Shown here piece after piece: positions 6,008 through 12,966 of a stretch of DNA of 12,966 bases. The notes beneath the pieces are model-generated. The model was not told where the DNA came from, did no database searches, and worked only from the letters and a program-made list of their open reading frames with translations. Each line of letters starts with the position of its first letter. Position 1 is the first letter of the stretch. The DNA is from an uncultured Campylobacter sp. (GTDB taxonomy: Bacteria > Campylobacterota > Campylobacteria > Campylobacterales > Campylobacteraceae). The stretch is from the NCBI RefSeq assembly GCF_937973075.1, contig NZ_CALBWL010000011.1, positions 1 through 12,966 on the forward strand, written 5' to 3'. The position numbers and the translations under genes were made by a program.

Positions 6008-7591
6008 ATGACAACTCCGAACGATCTGGATAAACTAGGTCTTAAAAATATCAAAAAAATCAACTACAACCTAAGCTACGACGAGCTTTTCGAGCTTGAA
6101 AAGGCGATGAATGAAGGGCGCGTGTCAAGCAACGGCACCTTTATGGTCGATACGGGTATATTCACGGGTCGCAGCCCAAAAGATAAGTACTTCGTAAAGC
6201 AAGACCCGAGCCAAAAATACATCGCCTGGGGAAAGGTAAATCAGCCTATCTCAAAAGAGCTTTTCGATAAGCTTTTAGCCAAAGCCAAAGCCCAGCTAAG
6301 TGGCAAGGAAATCTTTATCCAAGACGCATTTTGCGGCGCTAGCAAATCCAGCCGCAAAAACGTTCGTTTCGTAACCGAAGTCGCGTGGCAGGCGCATTTT
6401 GTAAAAAATATGTTCATCCGTCCAAACGAGGCCGAGCTAGCTAAATTTAGCCCTGATTTCGTCGTTTACAACGCGTGCAAATGTAAAAACGAAGATTACG
6501 CGAGCGACGGGCTTCACAGCGACGTTTTCGTTATTTTTAACGTTGAGGAAAACGTCGCGGTTATCGGCGGCACCTGGTACGGCGGCGAGATGAAAAAGGG
6601 AATTTTTTCTATGATGAACTACTGGCTGCCGCTTGAGGGCAAGCTAAGCATGCACTGCTCGGCAAACGTGGGCAAAGAGGGCGACACGGCGCTATTTTTC
6701 GGCCTAAGCGGTACGGGCAAAACGACGCTCTCGACCGATCCAAATCGCAAGCTAATCGGCGATGATGAGCACGGCTGGGACGATGAGGGTATATTTAACT
6801 TCGAGGGTGGCTGCTATGCGAAATGCATAAATTTAGACCCGAGCAGCGAGCCTGAAATTTACGCCGCGATCAAACGCGACGCGCTACTTGAAAACGTGGT
6901 TGCGGACGAGGCGGGCGTAGTAGACTACAAAGACGGCAGCAAGACCGAAAACACCCGCGTTAGCTACCCGATCTATCACATCGATAACTACGAGCCAAGC
7001 TCTGCGGGCGGCCATCCGAAAAACATCATCTTCCTAACTGCCGACGCATTCGGCGTTTTGCCGCCGGTCGCAAAGCTTACTAAAGAGCAGGCGATGTATT
7101 ATTTCCTAAGCGGCTATACGGCCAAAGTCGCGGGCACCGAGCGCGGTATCACCGAGCCGGTGGCGACCTTTAGCGCGTGCTTCGGCGAGCCGTTTATGCC
7201 GCTGCACCCGACCGTTTACGCTAAGCTACTGGGCGAAAAGATCGACAAGCATAATGTCAGCGTCTATCTCGTAAACACCGGCTGGAGCGGCGGCGCGTAC
7301 GGCGTGGGCAAGCGAATGAGCATAAAAGCCACGCGCGCGTGCATAAACGCGATCCTAGACGGCAGTATCAAAAAGTGCGAATTTGAAAATTTCGAGAAAT
7401 TTAACTTAGCGATCCCAAAAGAACTCGCAGGCGTCGAGACGAAGCTACTAAATCCTATCAATACGTGGACGCACCCGGCGGAATATAAGATCACGCGCGA
7501 TAAGCTTGCAAAGATGTTTGAAGAGAATTTCAAACGCTACGAGGACGTAAAAGAGGGGGTCGAGTTTGCCAAAGCGGGCCCTACGGCTTAG
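6008..7591 (+). CDS. pckA: Phosphoenolpyruvate carboxykinase (ATP)
   Basis: The 527-residue ATP-dependent PEPCK, which converts oxaloacetate and ATP to PEP, CO2 and ADP, the first committed step of gluconeogenesis. All expected catalytic elements are visible: R55 in TGRSPKDK (R65 in E. coli), K196 and K197 in WYGGEMKKGIFS, H216 in MHCSAN, the P-loop GLSGTGKTT at 232-240 (K238, T239), the metal-binding GDDEHGW at 251-257 with D252 and D253, and R317 in ENTRVSYPI. The length is normal for the family. The ATG is preceded by AAAAAGGA at about 5995-6002. Its position after pycB completes a pyruvate-oxaloacetate-PEP route, useful to an organism that lives on organic and amino acids. Its last 26 bases overlap the start of the next gene, and the AGAGGGGG within its 3' end is probably that gene's ribosome site. 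Confidence 0.95.
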   Translation: MTTPNDLDKLGLKNIKKINYNLSYDELFELEKAMNEGRVSSNGTFMVDTGIFTGRSPKDKYFVKQDPSQKYIAWGKVNQPISKELFDKLLAKAKAQLSGKEIFIQDAFCGASKSSRKNVRFVTEVAWQAHFVKNMFIRPNEAELAKFSPDFVVYNACKCKNEDYASDGLHSDVFVIFNVEENVAVIGGTWYGGEMKKGIFSMMNYWLPLEGKLSMHCSANVGKEGDTALFFGLSGTGKTTLSTDPNRKLIGDDEHGWDDEGIFNFEGGCYAKCINLDPSSEPEIYAAIKRDALLENVVADEAGVVDYKDGSKTENTRVSYPIYHIDNYEPSSAGGHPKNIIFLTADAFGVLPPVAKLTKEQAMYYFLSGYTAKVAGTERGITEPVATFSACFGEPFMPLHPTVYAKLLGEKIDKHNVSVYLVNTGWSGGAYGVGKRMSIKATRACINAILDGSIKKCEFENFEKFNLAIPKELAGVETKLLNPINTWTHPAEYKITRDKLAKMFEENFKRYEDVKEGVEFAKAGPTA

Positions 7592-8918
7592 GCTCCTGGG
7601 CCTCGGGGCGATCTGCGCACTTTTTGCCGCATGCGAAAACGCCCCCTCAAATTTAAAACAGCCGCTCGTTGCGATGAGCGGCTTTTCCTTTTACGACGAT
7701 CCGCTAAGCTACATCAACAATGTGCGCGCAAAATCGGGGCTAAATCAGCTTTCGCAGAATGAAATTTTAAACACCTCCGCGCTTAATCACGCAAAATATG
7801 TCGTCGCAAACGAGGCGATGTCGCACGACGAGACTCCGGGCAGACCGAATTTTACGGGTGAAAATCCGTCAAAGCGTGCTTTTTACGCAGGCTATAGTGC
7901 CGTCGTGAGGGAAAATTTATCCTATAATTCAAGCGATCTAAAAAGCGCGATTGACGGGCTTTTAAGCGCGATTTACCATAGATTTGCCTTTTTGGATTTT
8001 GCCTCGGATGAGATCGGCATCGGCTATTTTGAGCACGGCAAAAAAAGTAGCTACGTTTTTGAGATGGGAAATTCGCGCCTCAACGCCTTTTGCTCGCGAA
8101 ATTTAAACGACGAAGGAAGCGGCAAATTTCTACTGGGGATGTGTAAAAACGAAACGCTACGCATGAGGGAAGATAAGTTCAAAAGCGCCACCGCGCTAAA
8201 CTCGCGCCCTTACGTATATTATCCGAACGACGAGCCCGCGCTTGCGTTTTTCAGTAATGAAATTCCAGATCCCATGCCCGAGTGCAAAATCACCGCAAAT
8301 CCCGTAAGCGTGGAATTTAATGCCGAGGGGCCGCCCGTAACGATGAAAAGTTTTAAAATTTACGAAGGCGGCAGGGAGCTTCAAAACGTTAAAATTTTAG
8401 ACAAAAACTCCGATCCTAACGCCATTTTAAGCGATAGGCAGTTTGTGCTTTTCAGCAGAGAGGTTTTTAAATTTGACGCCAAATACGGCGCGGAGTTTAA
8501 TTACGAGCAGGGCGGGAAGCAAAAAACGCTGCGGTGGGAGTTTATCACGCAAGCGCCTAAATTTAGATACTTCGTCGTACAAGGCGGAGAAAATTTGAGC
8601 GTGAAAAACGGCGCGTTTTACGATATATTCGTAGCCCCCAAGGACTGCAATGATTTGATGAAAAGCTACAAAACCAGCTACTCTTTTATGGATAAGCCAG
8701 AAATTTCAAGCCCCGCGGCAAATATGCTGCGCGTAAAACTAAACGGTGCAAAGGGCGCGAAGCTTGAAATTTCGACAGACAACGGTGCGATAATAAATCT
8801 GTATTTAAGCGACGGCTCCAAAAGCTACGGCGGCATGGGTAAAATTTACGCCGCAATCGTGGCGGTTTTGGCGGCGATCATTTTGTTTTATCTTTTGGCA
8901 AGGCGCAGAGGGCGATAG
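7566..8918 (+). CDS. CAP-domain (SCP/PR-1-like) envelope protein
   Basis: A 450-residue exported protein. Residues 1-23 are a basic-hydrophobic signal ending L-F-A-A-C23, an imperfect lipobox (Phe at -3), so it may be a lipoprotein. Residues about 42-175 form a CAP/SCP domain: Y49-I-N-N-V-R opening, N74-H75, S86-H87, G98-E99-N, R115-E116-N117, and YHRF with H138 followed by ASDEIGIGYF. H87, E99, E116 and H138 are candidates for the conserved CAP cavity residues. A second extracellular region (about 205-415) opens with SRPYVYYPNDEPALAFF and looks beta-rich; I do not recognise it beyond its co-occurrence with CAP domains. The C-terminus has G422-G423, one membrane helix (about 427-445) and a RRRGR tail. 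The TTG start at 7566 is supported by AGAGGGGG at 7552-7559, and it overlaps pckA by 26 bases, suggesting translational coupling. The function of bacterial CAP proteins is mostly unknown. Confidence 0.85.
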   Translation: MPKRALRLRLLGLGAICALFAACENAPSNLKQPLVAMSGFSFYDDPLSYINNVRAKSGLNQLSQNEILNTSALNHAKYVVANEAMSHDETPGRPNFTGENPSKRAFYAGYSAVVRENLSYNSSDLKSAIDGLLSAIYHRFAFLDFASDEIGIGYFEHGKKSSYVFEMGNSRLNAFCSRNLNDEGSGKFLLGMCKNETLRMREDKFKSATALNSRPYVYYPNDEPALAFFSNEIPDPMPECKITANPVSVEFNAEGPPVTMKSFKIYEGGRELQNVKILDKNSDPNAILSDRQFVLFSREVFKFDAKYGAEFNYEQGGKQKTLRWEFITQAPKFRYFVVQGGENLSVKNGAFYDIFVAPKDCNDLMKSYKTSYSFMDKPEISSPAANMLRVKLNGAKGAKLEISTDNGAIINLYLSDGSKSYGGMGKIYAAIVAVLAAIILFYLLARRRGR

Positions 8919-8934
8919 GCACGAGGCCTATTTT
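8915..8934 (+). terminator. Intrinsic terminator overlapping the CAP gene stop
   Basis: ATAGGC at 8915-8920 pairs with GCCTAT at 8926-8931 around a 5-base loop and is followed by TTT. The stop codon of the CAP-domain gene (8916-8918) is inside the 5' arm. The stem is short, so strength is uncertain. Confidence 0.55.
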
Positions 8935-9018
8935 GCAACCTCTACTTTTGTTTGCGCGCACAGGGGCGCATAATACCTATCTTGCGTGAAATTTAATGCA
9001 GAGACCTGCTTTTAAATT

Positions 9019-9573
9019 TTAAATTTCATCCCCATTTATTTCATCCGCAAGTTTTAAAATTTTAGCCTGCACGGCCTCAGGAGCGTAGATATCCATCCAC
9101 TCTATTCCGTTTGATGCGCTAAAAAGCACGGCGATCCGCCCCTCGCTCATCGCGCACTTAGCAAGCTTGGTCGCTACGGGGCTGTTGCCCATATTTGGCG
9201 TTTCGTCTATGCTTATCTCGGCGCAGCGGCGTAAAATAGGCGCCAAATCAAACTCTTCCTCGAGCAAAATAATAACCGAGCCGCGCCTAAAGCTGCAGGC
9301 GTTCCAAAAGATCTCGGCGCCGTTTACGCATTCTCGCGAGAGATCGAGGCGAAATTTGCCCCGCTCGCGCACGAGAAAACTAAACTCGCTCAAGTTTAGC
9401 GGGTGCTCCACGCTACCAAAAGCTCCCACGATACTATCTTTGCGCCCGTTATAGACGTAGGCGGCGAGCGCGTTTTGCAGTAGCGGCGCGATGATCTGAT
9501 CATGCGCGCTCGTGTGATCGTCATCTCTGGCGCGGCCTGCGATCTTTACGAAAAACGGCTTGAAATAATCCAT
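9019..9573 (-). CDS. Conserved-looking hypothetical protein, 184 residues
   Basis: I do not recognise this family. The frame is open for 184 codons and begins with ATG preceded by a good AAGGAG (reverse strand, about 9584-9579), and codon use matches the neighbouring genes, so it is very likely real. The protein is acidic, has no signal peptide and no membrane helix, and is probably cytoplasmic. It has hydrophobic core strands such as GSVIILLEEEF and RIAVLFSASNG, an H-D-rich start (DDDHTSAHD, about 17-25) and a C-terminal helix (PEAVQAKILKLADEI). Cysteines are few and unpatterned. It is the last leftward gene before the convergent CAP gene and is separated from the PP-loop gene by 211 bases, so it may have its own promoter. 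No function is proposed. Confidence 0.75.
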   Translation of the reverse strand: MDYFKPFFVKIAGRARDDDHTSAHDQIIAPLLQNALAAYVYNGRKDSIVGAFGSVEHPLNLSEFSFLVRERGKFRLDLSRECVNGAEIFWNACSFRRGSVIILLEEEFDLAPILRRCAEISIDETPNMGNSPVATKLAKCAMSEGRIAVLFSASNGIEWMDIYAPEAVQAKILKLADEINGDEI

Positions 9574-9784
9574 AAACGCTCCTTAAGCTTATAAAATTTA
9601 CTCGTTTTTGCTTTTAAATTTAACGCTCGCTGCGGTTAAATTTAGCCTGCCGTCGCCGCATTTTCGGCTCGTTTTTCGGGCGCCGCCGTTTTAAATTTTA
9701 CTCTTGCATCTGCTATCGCAGCTTCTTGCGCTTATGTATCGTTTTTGCGCCTATCAAATACAACTTGGATGGCGGGTTTAGATT
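9574..9784. other. Intergenic region, AAATTT-rich, no gene seen
   Basis: The 211 bases between two leftward genes hold no ORF of convincing size on either strand. AAATTT occurs four times. TTAAATTTA-type words form an imperfect inverted pair around a GC-rich centre near 9615-9645, and on the reverse strand a TTTTATAA element at about 9586-9593 precedes the downstream ribosome site. A promoter for the 184-residue gene is likely here but cannot be fixed by eye. Confidence 0.4.
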
Positions 9785-10768
9785 TTACACAAAATGCTCG
9801 CGGGCGGCATCCTTGCTTTCAAATGGGCTTGCGCTCAGCTCGCTGCCGTCTATGAGCAGGGCGTAGCTGTGCGCGGCGTCCGTTTTGGCGTAGGTTAGCG
9901 CCAGCCTTGCCGCAAGCTCTCTATCCGCCTCGCTCGCGCCTCTACTTAGCAGGCTTAGCGCGCCCACGACGTCATCTTTAAATTTTATCTCGCTAAATTT
10001 CGGATTTTGCACGGCGGCAAGCTTTTTGTTATCGCTCTCATCCCGCCCGATTATGAGCTTCGCGCCCTCAGGCAGGCGCAGATGACGCCCGAATTTTAAA
10101 ATTTCAGCGTCCGCGGGCGTTTCGATCTTTTCAAATTTTACCGCATCCTTGATCCGCTCGCTGAAGCTCTGCACGGTCAGCAGACAGCCTCCCGCAGGCG
10201 TTTCGTAATCCTCAAAGCCGAACTCCGCCGCGAGCTGCATCTGCCTAGTGCGCCCGCGCCCGCTGATATCAAGCAGCGCGCCCCTATCGACCCAGCCCTT
10301 GATCTCGGGCGTCGTAGGCGGCAGCAGCTTCGCGCATAGCGGACGCAGGATCAGCCCCTCCTCATCGCCGCTAAGCCCGCCGACCTGAGCTAGAGCCTGC
10401 GCGCGTTGGCTCATCGGGCGCTGTCCGAGCACCTCGCCCGTGATGATGAAGCTCGCCCCTTCGCTTTGCAGCATCGCAAGCGCGGTCTTAAACATATATC
10501 CGTGGCAGTCGATGCAGGGGTTGAAGTACTTGCCGTAGCCGTATTTGGGCTCGAAAAGCACCTGCCGCAGATATTCGCTTCTGATATCGACGCTTTTAAA
10601 ATCTGCCCCCGCGGCCGCGGCTCTGCGGCGCATGATCTCGCTCTTATCGTCCTTGCCGCCAAATCCGATATCCATATTCAGCGCGAGCACCTCGATGCCT
10701 TGCGAGACGATGAGCTTGATCGCGAGCATAGAGTCAAGCCCGCCGCTAAAGAGCGCCAATGCCTTCAT
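9785..10768 (-). CDS. PP-loop ATP-pyrophosphatase resembling tRNA thiouridylases
   Basis: A 327-residue cytoplasmic protein of the adenylating PP-loop class. SGGLDS at 8-13 is the PP-loop; NPCIDCHGYMFK at 83-94 matches in position and style the NPxxxCNxxIKF motif around the first catalytic cysteine of MnmA; TGEVLGQRPMSQR (110-122) and SGRGRTRQ follow; and ETPAGGCLLT at 189-198 supplies C195, a plausible second catalytic cysteine. By analogy it may adenylate a tRNA base and transfer sulfur to it, but it is clearly not canonical MnmA (different sequence around the motifs, no typical C-terminal beta domain) and could act on another substrate. The C-terminal 110 residues are unassigned. The ATG has AAAGGA upstream, overlapping the dnaG stop, and the 9-base gap makes cotranscription with dnaG very likely. 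ThiI-like or argininosuccinate-synthase-like labels are also used for such proteins. Confidence 0.75.
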   Translation of the reverse strand: MKALALFSGGLDSMLAIKLIVSQGIEVLALNMDIGFGGKDDKSEIMRRRAAAAGADFKSVDIRSEYLRQVLFEPKYGYGKYFNPCIDCHGYMFKTALAMLQSEGASFIITGEVLGQRPMSQRAQALAQVGGLSGDEEGLILRPLCAKLLPPTTPEIKGWVDRGALLDISGRGRTRQMQLAAEFGFEDYETPAGGCLLTVQSFSERIKDAVKFEKIETPADAEILKFGRHLRLPEGAKLIIGRDESDNKKLAAVQNPKFSEIKFKDDVVGALSLLSRGASEADRELAARLALTYAKTDAAHSYALLIDGSELSASPFESKDAAREHFV

Positions 10769-10777
10769 TTCGTTCCT

Positions 10778-12910
10778 TTACTTGAGTTGATTGATCTTTT
10801 TTTGATACTCCAAGATCCGCTCGATCTTGTCGGGCGCGTCGGAGTTTTTGAGCTTTTGCATCAGATCTTGCAGGGCGTTGCGGCGTAAAATTTTGCACGC
10901 GTCGTTAAAAAGTGCCGCGCCGCCGATCGGCAAAATTTCATCATCCAGCGCAAGCGCGCGCAGATTTTCGCAGGCTTCACTTTCGGCATTTTGATCATTT
11001 TGGACGCTTTGAGCGCTTTGAATATTTTGAGCTGCGGCCTCCCTCTCGCCCTGCTTCGCGACGTTGTTTACTTCTTGCTTCTCGCCGCCGTTTGCGCCCT
11101 GCTGCGCGGAGGAGCCTTTTAAATTTACGGCGCCTGCGGAAGCTTGCCCGTCAAAATTTTGCTCGCTAGAATTCTCGCCGCTTTTTAAATTTGCGCTCTC
11201 TCTACGGATAAAATTTTCTCCCGCGCCGCCCGCGGTAAAATTTTCGGAGGCGCTGTCTACATTGCCGTCCTCGCCCGCGATGAAATTTTTAAAATTTCCG
11301 CCGCTGCGAGCGAAAGCCAAAAACGCCTCGAAAATATCGCCGTGCATGCGAAAATCGCGCCGCTCCAAGCAGCCGAGCCCGAGCTGTGCCATCTCGCCAT
11401 CAAGCAGCATCGATTTTATGATCTGAAGCTCCGCGATCTCCTTGCGGCGCAGTAGCGTCCGCCCGAGCCTCGCCGAAGCCGCAGGCGGCGCAGAGCTTTC
11501 ATAGCGCGCCGTGTTTTGCGCGCGATCAAAATTTCCGCCGCTTAAGCTCCCGCTCGCACCGCCCCTGCCGTCTGCGCCGCGCCCTTCGTGAGAGCCGAAA
11601 TCGCGAGAGCTGAAGCTCCCGCTCTCGTTAAAATTTCGCCCCTCAAAGCCCACGCCGAAATTTTTACCGCCGTCAGCGAGATTGAACGAGCCCGGCGAGA
11701 CGTTTAAAATTTGCGCCACTAAACTCTGATAGGACTCGGCGAGCACGGGGCCGAGCGCTGCGGTAAATTCTTTGATCTCATTTAGCGCCGCTTCTTTTTG
11801 CACGGGGCGGGCGAGGTCGTATTTTTTAGCGATTCTTCGGATCAGAAACTCCCCACTTTCCATGCCGCTAGCATAAATTTGCTCTAGCTCGCGTACCTTG
11901 CCCGCCGCGATCATATCCGCAGGATCGGCGCCGCCGCCGATTATAGCGACGCTTGAGTCGATCTTATTCAGGCACAAAAGCCGCGCCGATTTCATCGCCG
12001 CATTGATGCCAGCGACGTCGCCGTCGAAGCTAAGCACGACGTTAAGCTCCGCGCGCTTTATGAGCGGCAGATGAGCGGGCGTCAGCGCCGTGCCGAGCAC
12101 CGCTACGGCGTTGTCGATGCCCGCTTGGTGCAGCATGATGACGTCCATGTAGCCCTCGGTGATGATGAGGGTTTTTTTGGCGATCGCGCTTTTTTTCGCA
12201 AGATCGAATGCGTAGAAAATTTTAGATTTATCAAACAGCGCGCACTGCGGCGAATTGACGTATTTAGCGGGATTATCGCTTATCGTGCGGCCGCCGAAGC
12301 CCACAAGCTTGCTTGCGTGGTTGTAGATCGGAAAGGTGATCCGCTCGATGAAGCTAGCATAAAGCCCGCGCTCGTTTTGCTTCACCGCGCCCGCATTTAG
12401 CGCGTCTTGCGGCGGAATTTCTTCGTTTTGCAAAACCCTGATCGTCTGCGCGCTAGCTCCTGCGTAGCCAAGGCCGAATTTGCGAATGCTTTGATCGCTC
12501 AGTCCGCGATCGTGCAGGTATTTTACGGCAGCGGGATTTTGATAAAGGCAGCTTTGGTAGTAGGCGTTTAAAATCTCAAGCACCTTCTTCTCTTCGCTGC
12601 GTTCCTGGACTTTAGCGCCGGTGTATTGCAGCGCGAAATTATACATCCCCGCAAGCTTTTCGACCGCTTCTGGAAAGCTTATCTTTTCGTAATCTTGGAT
12701 AAATTTAATCGCATTGCCGCCAGCTTTGCATGAAAAGCAGTGAAAAATTCCAAGTTTGGAACTCACGCTCATGCTCGGGTGCGAATCGTCGTGGAAGGGG
12801 CAGACGCCTACGAAATTTGCGCCGCTGCGCTTAAGCGGGACATATTTTTCTACGACATCTACGATATCTACGGTGGCCAGCAGATTTTCTATGCTTTCGT
12901 TTTTAATCAT
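10778..12910 (-). CDS. dnaG: DNA primase, with two low-complexity insertions
   Basis: The replication primase, which makes RNA primers for DNA polymerase III and docks on the DnaB helicase. Domains in order: CHC2 zinc ribbon (about 34-62, ligands C37, H40, C58, C61), RNA-polymerase core (about 105-400) containing RKFGLGYA at 143-150 and a TOPRIM fold with E252 in TEGYMD, D296 and D298 in SFDGD, and ADPAD at 328-332, then a C-terminal helicase-binding region. At 710 residues it is roughly 100 longer than I expect for Campylobacter DnaG (about 600). The excess is two Gly/Ser/Asn-rich segments: about 407-485, between core and C-terminal domain, and about 536-647, inside the helicase-binding domain. 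The frame is intact and the catalytic residues are present. The ATG at 12910 has no ribosome site but a TATAAT just upstream. The start agrees with the usual MIKxESIExLL opening. Confidence 0.95.
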   Translation of the reverse strand: MIKNESIENLLATVDIVDVVEKYVPLKRSGANFVGVCPFHDDSHPSMSVSSKLGIFHCFSCKAGGNAIKFIQDYEKISFPEAVEKLAGMYNFALQYTGAKVQERSEEKKVLEILNAYYQSCLYQNPAAVKYLHDRGLSDQSIRKFGLGYAGASAQTIRVLQNEEIPPQDALNAGAVKQNERGLYASFIERITFPIYNHASKLVGFGGRTISDNPAKYVNSPQCALFDKSKIFYAFDLAKKSAIAKKTLIITEGYMDVIMLHQAGIDNAVAVLGTALTPAHLPLIKRAELNVVLSFDGDVAGINAAMKSARLLCLNKIDSSVAIIGGGADPADMIAAGKVRELEQIYASGMESGEFLIRRIAKKYDLARPVQKEAALNEIKEFTAALGPVLAESYQSLVAQILNVSPGSFNLADGGKNFGVGFEGRNFNESGSFSSRDFGSHEGRGADGRGGASGSLSGGNFDRAQNTARYESSAPPAASARLGRTLLRRKEIAELQIIKSMLLDGEMAQLGLGCLERRDFRMHGDIFEAFLAFARSGGNFKNFIAGEDGNVDSASENFTAGGAGENFIRRESANLKSGENSSEQNFDGQASAGAVNLKGSSAQQGANGGEKQEVNNVAKQGEREAAAQNIQSAQSVQNDQNAESEACENLRALALDDEILPIGGAALFNDACKILRRNALQDLMQKLKNSDAPDKIERILEYQKKINQLK

Positions 12911-12917
12911 AAGCGAA

Positions 12918-12923
12918 ATTATA
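12918..12923 (-). promoter_or_regulatory. dnaG: -10 box of dnaG, implying a near-leaderless mRNA
   Basis: Read on the reverse strand, this is a perfect TATAAT ending only 7 bases before the dnaG ATG. Transcription normally starts about 6-8 bases after a -10 box, which would place the 5' end at or next to the start codon. No Shine-Dalgarno-like sequence lies between. Confidence 0.5.
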
Positions 12924-12935
12924 CCCGCACTTTGC

Positions 12936-12941
12936 TATAAT
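12936..12941 (+). promoter_or_regulatory. Putative -10 box for a rightward gene beyond the window
   Basis: TATAAT on the + strand preceded by TTTGC, the same TTTGC-TATAAT style seen elsewhere in this window. It sits back to back with the dnaG promoter, 13 bases from its -10 box, and points out of the window; the GAGG at 12961-12964 could be part of the next gene's ribosome site. Confidence 0.45.
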
Positions 12942-12966
12942 TGCCCTTTATTTTTGCGACGAGGTT

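Noticed and set aside
8935..9018. Gap between the convergent CAP and 184-residue genes as a possible small RNA
   Set aside because: Only weak short stems (such as around 8957-8972) and no clear promoter; nothing supports an RNA gene.
10406..10888. A 160-codon open frame on the + strand opposite the PP-loop gene and the end of dnaG
   Set aside because: It is antisense to well-supported genes, has no ribosome site, and its Arg/His/Leu/Ala-rich composition is typical of the complement of GC-rich codons.
11064..11426. A 120-codon + strand frame opposite the second DnaG insertion
   Set aside because: Its composition mirrors the low-complexity DnaG segment and it has no initiation signal; it is a shadow.
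11110..11710. Recurring AAATTT-containing units as a possible CRISPR or tandem repeat
   Set aside because: Spacing is irregular, the flanking bases differ, and the units are in frame within dnaG; there is no constant repeat length.
1..12966. Mobile elements, phage genes, toxin-antitoxin or defence genes, tRNA and rRNA
   Set aside because: I looked on both strands and saw no transposase, integrase, terminal inverted repeats, tRNA cloverleaf or known defence motif; all sizeable gaps are accounted for.

Overview
The window reads as chromosomal core and near-core sequence from a Campylobacter-type epsilonproteobacterium, probably one of the moderate-GC, mainly oral or anaerobic species (C. gracilis/showae/rectus/concisus group). 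This rests on four things: the very high density of the word AAATTT/AAAATTTT; the aaagga-type ribosome sites and TATAAT boxes with T-rich upstream sequence; the pycB-pckA neighbourhood; and a close resemblance, recalled from memory, of the pyruvate carboxylase B, PEP carboxykinase and DnaG proteins to Campylobacter homologues. The species call is inference. I see no rRNA, tRNA, insertion sequence, prophage or CRISPR array.

Layout, left to right. (1) cysQ, a 3'(2'),5'-bisphosphate nucleotidase (+). (2) A short type IV pilin-like or pseudopilin gene (+) with its own promoter and an intrinsic terminator. (3) A convergent DsbI/DsbB-family membrane protein (-) that seems to have lost the first CxxC redox pair. 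(4) A divergent carbon-metabolism block (+): TRAP transporter small and large permease genes (dctQ, dctM) with no adjacent binding-protein gene, then pycB, a strong hairpin, and pckA from a new promoter. (5) A surface CAP-domain protein gene whose TTG start lies inside the end of pckA. (6) A convergent leftward block: an unrecognised 184-residue protein, a PP-loop ATPase resembling tRNA thiouridylases, and dnaG, which is expanded by two low-complexity segments.

How the genes fit together. dctQM-pycB-pckA looks like an organic-acid anaplerotic and gluconeogenic unit. The TRAP permeases would import a carboxylate (a 2-keto acid is the best guess), PycB with a PycA encoded elsewhere would carboxylate pyruvate to oxaloacetate, and PckA would convert oxaloacetate to PEP. 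That suits an organism that does not grow on sugars. dnaG and the PP-loop gene are 9 bases apart and very likely cotranscribed.

Most worth a second look: the DsbI-like protein with ESFS in place of CxxC; the mirror-image overlapping promoters between it and dctQ; the possible leaderless dnaG mRNA; the DnaG insertions packed with AAATTT words; the missing dctP; and a possible 29-codon coupled ORF between dctQ and dctM. No obvious new multi-gene system is present.
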